A stretch of DNA of 47,648 bases. It comes from Helicobacter_D ganmani (GTDB taxonomy: Bacteria > Campylobacterota > Campylobacteria > Campylobacterales > Helicobacteraceae). The position numbers and the translations under genes are program-made. Under the pieces are notes generated by a model. The model was not told where the DNA came from and made no database searches. It saw only the letters and a list, made by a program, of their open reading frames with translations. Below are positions 42,022 through 47,648 of the stretch, piece after piece (within the stretch, counting starts at the first letter, position 1; each line of letters starts with the position of its first letter). The DNA lies in NCBI RefSeq assembly GCF_965138225.1, contig NZ_CBCSAX010000016.1, one strand, 5' to 3'.

Positions 42022-42067
42022 TTGCAATGTGCGCACTGCTACTGCGTGGTTGGATTCGGCATTGCAA
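42022..42067. repeat. Inverted repeat between thrS and ccsBA
   Basis: TTGCAATG (42022-42029) pairs with CATTGCAA (42060-42067). The short GTGCGCAC lies inside the loop. The place, 31 bases past the ccsBA stop, would suit a terminator or a worn copy of the palindromic repeat family. The rest of 41938-42097 shows no gene. Confidence 0.4.
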
Positions 42068-42097
42068 AAATTTAATTCCTAGAGATCCCTATCGCAT

Positions 42098-44929
42098 TCA
42101 AGAAAGTTTTGGCGATGGTAAATCCCCTTTACGCGCAGCCAAGATGATAAGCAGAATCGTAAAGCCAACAAAATAATACAAAAAGACGGGAATTGGCAAA
42201 GGGTCTCCTGCCGCGTAAGAATGCAACCCAGAGAGGTAAAAATTCACTCCAAAATAAGTCATCAAAATGGAATAAAATGCAATCACACTAAGCGAAGCAA
42301 AGACATAAGGATTATCTCCTTTTGGCATAAAACGTGCGTGTAAGACAACAATATAAACGACAATAGAAATCAAAGCCCAAGTCTCTTTTGGGTCCCAGCC
42401 CCAATATCTCCCCCAAGACTCATTTGCCCAAACACCACCTAAAAAGTTTCCAATCGTAAGCATTGCAAGCCCTAGAATCATCGCCATTTCATTAATCGTA
42501 TGTAAAGTCAGAATCGTGCGGTCTAATTCAGGATATTTCGCACTCCTAAAAATAAACAAAAACAAGGTAAGCACACCGAGCATAAAACAAAGCCCCAAAA
42601 ATCCATAACTTGCGGTAATAATAGAAACATGAATATTAAGCCAATAGGATTTTAACACAGGAACTAAATTACCAATTTGTGGGTCCATAAATCCCAAATG
42701 CGCTACAAAAAGAGAAATTCCAGCCAAAAAACTCGCCATACTTTGCGCCAAATAACTTTTCTTAAAAAACACAACACCGGCAATTCCCGAAGCAAACGCA
42801 ATGTATATCATAGATTCATACGCATTGCTCCACGGCGCGTGTCCTCCCACATACCAGCGCACACCAAGTGCCGTTGCGTGCAATAATACCAAAAGTGAAA
42901 TCGCCCAATAAAGCACACGACTTGCCAAAACATCTGCTTTTTTATGCCGGAAAATCTGCACAAGCACCACAGCAAAAAGCAAAATTCCACAAACCAAATA
43001 AAGCGGCATAAGGTTTTTAAAAAGATTATAGTGATTCAAAAAGATTTCCAAATCAATTTGCGTTTGTGGCGGAATCAAATTTGCACCAAATTTTTGCTGA
43101 ATCTTCTCTAGTGCATCAAGTGCCAAATCTGCATTTTCCCATTTATTCTCCACTAAACCATAATGGAAACTATTAAAATACGCTCCAAAAAGCTTTTGAA
43201 GCTGACTTGCGCTCTCTTTATCAAAACTAGCAATCGCATCACTTGGAGCAAACCACTTGTCTCCCTCACCGCTAAAACTCGGCAAAATGCGTAAAGCTTG
43301 TGCAGTATAAATCAGATAAGCAACATTTACACGCTCATCAACATTTATCACATCTTTATCAAACTTATCTCGCATAGCAGGCTTTTTGCGATTCGCTTCT
43401 TCTAAATAATTACCAAGTTTATAAGTTCCTCCTACAAATAAATCCTCAAAAGCAATGTATTTTTCTTCTTGGCTTACTCCAATAACTTCTTTAAGCTTTG
43501 GAGTGGAAAGTGCAAGCATTTTAACTTTTTTAAACTCATTGGGATAAACCATCATTCCTAAGAATAATTCCATATTATTAAGCCCTAAAAAGCCATCTTT
43601 TTTCGTCATTTTATGCACATATTCCATTGCCAAAGTATCCACAGGCTTCATACGTCCGCCAAAATCTTGCACAAGCAATTTCCCAAATCGCTCGGAGTGC
43701 TCTTTGCTTTTTTCTTTTAGATTTTTAATCAAATCCAAAATGCTTTCATTGGTGATAGGTGGAATCTCTAATTCTCCTTGCATATGTGGATTTTGAGATT
43801 CTATATTTTGCGTCATTTGTTCTGTATCGTTGATATTTTCCCCACTTGCATACAAAGGCATACTCATACTTAACCCCGCAGCAAAGACAATCGCTAAATT
43901 TTGGGATTTTAAATAATTGCTCAAGCGCACAAATCTCCCATTTTTTGCAAAAAATTCCCACAAAAGCCCGATAACCAACATCGTATAACCAATATAAGTT
44001 GGAATTTTCCCCGGGTCGCGATTAACTGATAAAATCGTGCCTTGCTCGTCTAAATCATACGAGGATTGGAAAAAGCGGAATCCTCCATAATCCAAAACAT
44101 TATTCATAAAGATTTTATAGGGCTTTTCTACATTGTTTTTTGAGTCAATCACTACAACCTCTGAAGCATACGAAGAGGGACTCATAGAGCCAGCATAGCG
44201 GTCAAGTTGAAAATCTTTTAGTTCTATAAAAAAAGGTAATGCCACCACTCTGCTACCCCAATCAAGCGCAAACCTTGTTTCTCCAAGCACAAAAGGAGCA
44301 ATATTTTCTCCCTTTGTATTTTTGATAATTTCTATTTCTTGACTTTCTCCCTTAAAACTCACCTTGACTTTTAATCTATCAGAATCCATTTTGTCTTTGG
44401 CAGGGAGATAATCCAAATACTGCACAGACAAATTATCCCCCTCAAAAGGCAAGGTTTGATGAAATTTCTTTTGCACTAAAGGCGTGATTGTAGTTGGGAA
44501 AAAAGCGCGATAGAATTTGTCCTCTATCTTTGCTAAAATCGTAATAAAATCCTCTTGAGATTCTATGGTATTGCTTCTTTCGCTCTCTCGTATATGCATT
44601 ACACCTTCAAACCCATAATAACGCGTCATTGCCGCACCAATAAAAATAATAATCAAAGAGCTATGAAACAAAAAGGAAGCGTATTTTTTCCTTTGCCATA
44701 CGCGCGAGAAAATCAAAACACCTATCAGATTCAACACTAGCAACAAATGCAACAAATCAAACCAAGCAGTATTATAAATCAATGCTTTCGCGCTTGGTGT
44801 GCCAAAGTCATTTTCTACAAATGTTGCCACTGCACAGGCACTTCCATAAGTGATAAGCAAAACAAATGTAACAAAAAAACTACAAAATCCTCTCATTATA
44901 CCATTTACAAACATTTGCATTTGGTTCAT
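42098..44929 (-). CDS. ccsBA: Fused cytochrome c heme lyase CcsBA (ResB-ResC fusion)
   Basis: The 943-aa membrane protein exports heme and attaches it to CXXCH motifs of periplasmic cytochromes c (System II), for example the cytochrome c1 encoded at 1120-1959. The N-terminal half is CcsB/ResB-like (four membrane segments and a periplasmic domain with GGFRFFQSSYDLDEQG). The C-terminal half is CcsA-like, with the heme-binding WWD motif WGRYWGWDPKETWAL near residue 840 and GGHAPWSNAYESM before it, plus conserved histidines in LHTINEMA and HARF. The single-chain fusion is known in Helicobacter and Campylobacter. The ATG at 44929 has AGGG 6 bases upstream; a TTG 6 codons earlier is less likely. 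Confidence 0.95.
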   Translation of the reverse strand: MNQMQMFVNGIMRGFCSFFVTFVLLITYGSACAVATFVENDFGTPSAKALIYNTAWFDLLHLLLVLNLIGVLIFSRVWQRKKYASFLFHSSLIIIFIGAAMTRYYGFEGVMHIRESERSNTIESQEDFITILAKIEDKFYRAFFPTTITPLVQKKFHQTLPFEGDNLSVQYLDYLPAKDKMDSDRLKVKVSFKGESQEIEIIKNTKGENIAPFVLGETRFALDWGSRVVALPFFIELKDFQLDRYAGSMSPSSYASEVVVIDSKNNVEKPYKIFMNNVLDYGGFRFFQSSYDLDEQGTILSVNRDPGKIPTYIGYTMLVIGLLWEFFAKNGRFVRLSNYLKSQNLAIVFAAGLSMSMPLYASGENINDTEQMTQNIESQNPHMQGELEIPPITNESILDLIKNLKEKSKEHSERFGKLLVQDFGGRMKPVDTLAMEYVHKMTKKDGFLGLNNMELFLGMMVYPNEFKKVKMLALSTPKLKEVIGVSQEEKYIAFEDLFVGGTYKLGNYLEEANRKKPAMRDKFDKDVINVDERVNVAYLIYTAQALRILPSFSGEGDKWFAPSDAIASFDKESASQLQKLFGAYFNSFHYGLVENKWENADLALDALEKIQQKFGANLIPPQTQIDLEIFLNHYNLFKNLMPLYLVCGILLFAVVLVQIFRHKKADVLASRVLYWAISLLVLLHATALGVRWYVGGHAPWSNAYESMIYIAFASGIAGVVFFKKSYLAQSMASFLAGISLFVAHLGFMDPQIGNLVPVLKSYWLNIHVSIITASYGFLGLCFMLGVLTLFLFIFRSAKYPELDRTILTLHTINEMAMILGLAMLTIGNFLGGVWANESWGRYWGWDPKETWALISIVVYIVVLHARFMPKGDNPYVFASLSVIAFYSILMTYFGVNFYLSGLHSYAAGDPLPIPVFLYYFVGFTILLIILAARKGDLPSPKLS

Positions 44930-45049
44930 ATTTTTCCCTAAATTCAAAATAAAAACGTTATTTTACCGAAAGGTTTTTTAGGATTCATTAACAAATGGCA
45001 AATGAATTAAAAATTAAATATGAAATTAATGAAGAAAAGAGTGAAAAGC

Positions 45050-45076
45050 CATAGAGCCTTGAGTTTTGGCTCTATG
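45050..45076 (-). terminator. Terminator of the desulforubrerythrin gene
   Basis: A 9-bp perfect stem CATAGAGCC/GGCTCTATG lies 12 bases after the stop, followed on the minus strand by GCTTTTCACTCTTTTC. Confidence 0.7.
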
Positions 45077-45088
45077 ATAAAACAAAAA

Positions 45089-45736
45089 TTAACCTAAAAA
45101 TTCGCGCTTGAAATATTCGCGTGAAGCCTTACAAAGCGGGCAAGCCCCGGGAGCTTTTTTACCTCTATGAATATGTCCGCAGATTTCACAAACCCAAACT
45201 TCCTCATTGCTACTTTCAAAGAATCCCTCCTCATCTAGCATTTTTTTGAGTTCTAAATATTCTCTTTCGTGCTCCACTTCTACCTTACCAATAGCTGTAA
45301 AGAGTCGTGCAATGTCTTTTTTACCCTCTTCTTCGGCGATTTTAGCGAAGTTTGGATACATAATCGTATGTTCATAATTTTCGCCCTCTGCGGCTGTAAT
45401 AAGATTTTTAGTTGTAATATCCAACTCTTTGCCATCTACAATTTTATGATATGCTTTAAACTCTGCTCTTGCGTGCCATTTTTCATTTTCTGCCGCCTCT
45501 CTGAAATGTTTTGCTACTGCGTGCCAGCCTTCCTCTTGTGCTACATCGGCAAACAAATCGTATTTGTTACGCGCCATAGATTCTCCTGCAAAAGCTTTCA
45601 TAAGATTAACTGCTGTTAAATCTGTGGTGATACAGGTCATTTCTGCTCCACAACAACTAAGTGTTCCGCTACCCACATTTTGCACTTCCACTTCATTGCC
45701 ACATTTTTGACATTTATAAGTTTCATATTGCCTCAT
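45089..45736 (-). CDS. Desulforubrerythrin (peroxide-reducing, three iron domains)
   Basis: The 215-aa protein reduces hydrogen peroxide in the cytoplasm. It has three parts: an N-terminal desulforedoxin-like Fe-Cys4 site (YKCQKCGNEV and SCCGAEM), a ferritin-like di-iron four-helix domain (residues about 35-165, with FAGESMARNKYDLFA, EAAENEKWHARAEF and GKVEVEHEREYLEL supplying Glu/His ligands), and a C-terminal rubredoxin (CEICGH and CPLCKA). This layout is that of Campylobacter jejuni desulforubrerythrin (Rrc). The ATG at 45736 has AAAGGA 7 bases upstream. It is monocistronic with its own promoter and terminator. Confidence 0.94.
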   Translation of the reverse strand: MRQYETYKCQKCGNEVEVQNVGSGTLSCCGAEMTCITTDLTAVNLMKAFAGESMARNKYDLFADVAQEEGWHAVAKHFREAAENEKWHARAEFKAYHKIVDGKELDITTKNLITAAEGENYEHTIMYPNFAKIAEEEGKKDIARLFTAIGKVEVEHEREYLELKKMLDEEGFFESSNEEVWVCEICGHIHRGKKAPGACPLCKASREYFKREFLG

Positions 45737-45767
45737 CAACAAATCCTTTAATGAAATTTAGGCTAAA

Positions 45768-45773
45768 ATTATA
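45768..45773 (-). promoter_or_regulatory. Promoter (-10 box) of the desulforubrerythrin gene
   Basis: GCTATAATTT on the minus strand holds TATAAT, 32 bases before the ATG. The palindrome-like TGCTATAATTTTAGC around it could also be a repressor (PerR/Fur type) site, but this is a guess. Confidence 0.6.
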
Positions 45774-45787
45774 GCATATTTTTTTTT

Positions 45788-45789
45788 NN
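45788..45789. other. Two undetermined bases (assembly gap)
   Basis: Two N in a T-rich run between the desulforubrerythrin promoter and the next gene. It marks an unresolved homopolymer or a scaffold join, so the link between 45787 and 45790 is not certain. Confidence 0.95.
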
Positions 45790-45811
45790 TTAATAAACTT
45801 TATCCATTAAT

Positions 45812-47467
45812 TTATTTATCCATCTCCTCACACATTCTCTCAAACTCTTGATAATATTTCCAAGATTCCACAATATCGGGGCGCAAGGATTTAATATAAG
45901 CTAGATGTTCGTCTAAAACTTGTTTAAATTGCATTCGTAAATCCTTATGCTCTTTAAAATATTCTAACACTTGCAATTCTGTAATTTGCTTTTTGTCCTC
46001 TATTTCTTTTTGTTGTTGCAATCTTGGAATAAATTTCAAAAGATAATCTTTGACTTCCTGTAAAGCTTTAGAATCTTGTTTTAAAATATTCCAATCCTCC
46101 TCTTTTATGCACACAATGATTCTGTTATAAAAAGAATCTTGATTAAAAAAACAAGATGTGATATTAAGATAATCCGTTTTAAAAGCATTGTCTTGAATGA
46201 TGATATGAATTTTTCTTTTTGAGATTTCAACTTGAAGTATGATAGGCAAAAAGTTTAGATATTCTATGGCTCTTTGAGTTGCAAATTTCTCCTTTTCTTC
46301 CTCTATTGGTGCAGGGAATCCTAACTCTTTAGATAATCTTTTTATCGTATCAAATGTTTTTTCTCCCACAATTTCAGACATATCTATAATGATAGAATCT
46401 TTGAGATTGATTAAAGCATTTTTAAGCTGTGTATCGTGGAAAGCGCCTGCATATTGTTCAGTATCAATAAAATAAGATATTGTTTCAAAAGAAGGAGCGT
46501 CTCCTATATGCAAATTGCTTTTTGAATCCATACTCCAATATCCTACAAGATTTTGACATACTTCATTAGGATTTGATTGTAGGGTGATTGTTATAGGATT
46601 GCTCGCTCTTGTATCCCAGCCCTCTTTTGGGATAATAAGTTGCACAAAAGATTTGAGATTGCTTATTGGGTCTCTAGCTGTGAGCAATGCTTTGCTATAT
46701 GGGACTAAAGCATAGAATTTACTTGCACTTTTTACAAATTCTCTAATTGTTAAATAAATGGATTCAGGATTGTTATTGTTTTGTGTAAGCTTGTCAAAAT
46801 ACCAAAGGTAAGATTCTTTGCCATTACCGCCATATACACCTTTCCAAGGACATTGAATCATTCCACAATATTCTAAAAAAGTTGTCAAGCCTGAACTTCC
46901 GCTTCCGTGACTCCCCCAATACACAAACTGATAATATGGAGGCAACGGCAGATTCAAATCCCAAGCAAGTTCAGGCGATATGCTCTCATAGCTTAGATTA
47001 GGGTAAGGTTGTATGTCTTTAGATTCTGCTTCTTTACTCTGTAAGTTTGCACTACATTCTTTTAATTCTCCCTCATTTTTAATCCATTCTGTTTCTTTAT
47101 TGTTATTGTTTTTCTCTTTATCTCTTTTTGCATTTAATCTTTTAGGATTTAATAAAGGAGGATAAGGGTGGTTAGTAGTAATGTATTGTTCTTTAAATTC
47201 TTTAGAGTTAAGCCATTGTAAGATAATATCATAATGAGAAATAATAAATTGTAAATTCTTTGGATTCACAATTAAAGTGTTTTGCTCTCTTAAAGTCTGA
47301 TAGATTTTAAAAGCTTCGAAATCTCTTTGAAGTTTTAAAATACCATAAAACATTAGAATCTTTTGAATCCAAACTTCTCTTAGAATCTTTCTCTTTGTTT
47401 TCCTAATTCTATAAGCTAGAACAAACTTTAAACCAAATCGTTTATAAAACTTACTTCCTATACTCAT
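45812..47467 (-). CDS. DUF2972-like surface-polysaccharide protein, possibly a sulfotransferase-like enzyme
   Basis: The 551-aa protein starts with a basic segment, then a low-complexity linker (residues about 112-155, rich in Asn, Lys, Glu). The core from SPELAWDLNLPLPPYYQF on resembles the DUF2972 proteins common in Campylobacter/Helicobacter capsule and LOS loci (my recollection of the family). WGSHGSGSSGLTTF (184-197) looks like the 5'-phosphosulfate P-loop of sulfotransferases, and LLTARDPISNLKSF (261-274) like their 3'-phosphate motif, so a nucleotide-dependent group transfer to a surface sugar is inferred. The C-terminus is a charged coiled coil. There is no signal peptide. AAGGA lies 6 bases before the ATG. 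The left window edge also holds a surface-polysaccharide-type gene. Confidence 0.65.
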   Translation of the reverse strand: MSIGSKFYKRFGLKFVLAYRIRKTKRKILREVWIQKILMFYGILKLQRDFEAFKIYQTLREQNTLIVNPKNLQFIISHYDIILQWLNSKEFKEQYITTNHPYPPLLNPKRLNAKRDKEKNNNNKETEWIKNEGELKECSANLQSKEAESKDIQPYPNLSYESISPELAWDLNLPLPPYYQFVYWGSHGSGSSGLTTFLEYCGMIQCPWKGVYGGNGKESYLWYFDKLTQNNNNPESIYLTIREFVKSASKFYALVPYSKALLTARDPISNLKSFVQLIIPKEGWDTRASNPITITLQSNPNEVCQNLVGYWSMDSKSNLHIGDAPSFETISYFIDTEQYAGAFHDTQLKNALINLKDSIIIDMSEIVGEKTFDTIKRLSKELGFPAPIEEEKEKFATQRAIEYLNFLPIILQVEISKRKIHIIIQDNAFKTDYLNITSCFFNQDSFYNRIIVCIKEEDWNILKQDSKALQEVKDYLLKFIPRLQQQKEIEDKKQITELQVLEYFKEHKDLRMQFKQVLDEHLAYIKSLRPDIVESWKYYQEFERMCEEMDK

Positions 47468-47630
47468 AGAGATTCCTTTTGCAAAGAATGAAACAAAGAG
47501 GGAATCAAAGGTGGAATCTTGAAAATTTGAAGATTGAATAAATTAGAAGAAAGAAATAAAAAGTGGAGTGGAATACAAAAAATAGATAGAAAATAGAAAA
47601 GAAATTTTAAAAAGTCAAAAGAACTAATTA
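47468..47630. other. Purine-rich upstream region of the DUF2972-like gene
   Basis: The plus strand is strongly purine-rich (blocks such as AAGAAAGAAATAAAAAG) up to the dinucleotide repeat. All minus-strand frames are stopped. Apart from the ribosome binding site AAAAGGAATCTCT I see no defined signal; a -10 box is not evident. Confidence 0.6.
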
Positions 47631-47648
47631 AGAGAGAGAGAGAGAGAG
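47631..47648. repeat. (AG)n dinucleotide repeat at the right edge
   Basis: Nine AG units run to the last base, so the true length is unknown. On the minus strand this is (CT)n, 164 bases before the start of the DUF2972-like gene. Such tracts in Helicobacter are prone to slipped-strand change and often break assemblies. Confidence 0.9.

Noticed and set aside
42001..42097. Plus-strand ORF starting MLAMCALLLRGWIRH past the end of ccsBA
   Set aside because: Overlaps the ccsBA 3' end on the other strand, has no ribosome binding site, and no recognised homology.

Overview
The window reads as a chromosomal contig from a member of the Campylobacterota, most likely Helicobacter (an enterohepatic-type species rather than H. 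pylori itself). The evidence is low G+C content, a bc1 complex with a di-heme cytochrome c1, a fused CcsBA cytochrome c synthetase, the 2-oxoglutarate oxidoreductase OorDABC, a three-domain desulforubrerythrin as in Campylobacter, and the order nth / AsmA-like / mltG / (mdh) / oorDABC, which I recall from H. pylori HP0585-HP0591. The assembly is draft quality: two N bases lie at 45788-45789 and several genes carry single-base lesions.

Layout, left to right. 1-1058 (-): a decayed hexapeptide O-acetyltransferase that runs off the left end. 1120-3712 (-): petABC (bc1 complex). 3917-4087: a cluster of palindromic repeats. 4115-4640 (-): a frameshifted lipoprotein gene. 4944-10810 (-): ychF, pepA, a DedA protein, proB, obgE, rpmA, rplU. 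10913-11923: two small accessory genes (one decayed) and a repeat element. 11929-14447: ridA (-), then a small exported protein and the molybdopterin genes moaD-moaE-mobB-mog (+). 14674-15198 (-): a DUF6033-like protein. 15368-29144 (-): the S10-spc-alpha ribosomal superoperon, with rpmJ, infA, map, secY and rpoA. 29384-29553 (+): a racemase remnant. 29554-37779: nth and an AsmA-like protein (-), mltG, mdh and oorDABC (+). 38076-41895 (-): a SIMPL-like protein, rplT, rpmI, infC, thrS. 42098-44929 (-): ccsBA. 45089-45736 (-): desulforubrerythrin. 45812-47467 (-): a DUF2972-like surface-polysaccharide protein, then a purine-rich tract ending in an (AG)n repeat at the right edge.

How the parts fit. 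Most of the window is housekeeping: translation (29 ribosomal protein genes, IF1, IF3, ThrRS, Obg, YchF), protein export and N-terminal processing (SecY, Map), and microaerobic energy metabolism (malate dehydrogenase, 2-oxoglutarate:acceptor oxidoreductase, bc1 complex, heme attachment by CcsBA). Molybdopterin genes would serve molybdoenzymes encoded elsewhere. Both window ends hold genes of the kind found in surface-polysaccharide loci.

The most interesting non-genic signal is a family of palindromic repeats present at four loci, three of them between convergent genes. Their flanks are conserved but the 16-nt stem cores differ while staying self-complementary. Other points worth a look are a divergent overlap of the AsmA-like and mltG starts, a TTG start for infC, a lipoprotein split at a T6 tract, and a sulfotransferase-like motif set in the DUF2972 protein. 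I found no CRISPR array, insertion sequence, rRNA or tRNA. No clear new multi-gene system is visible.
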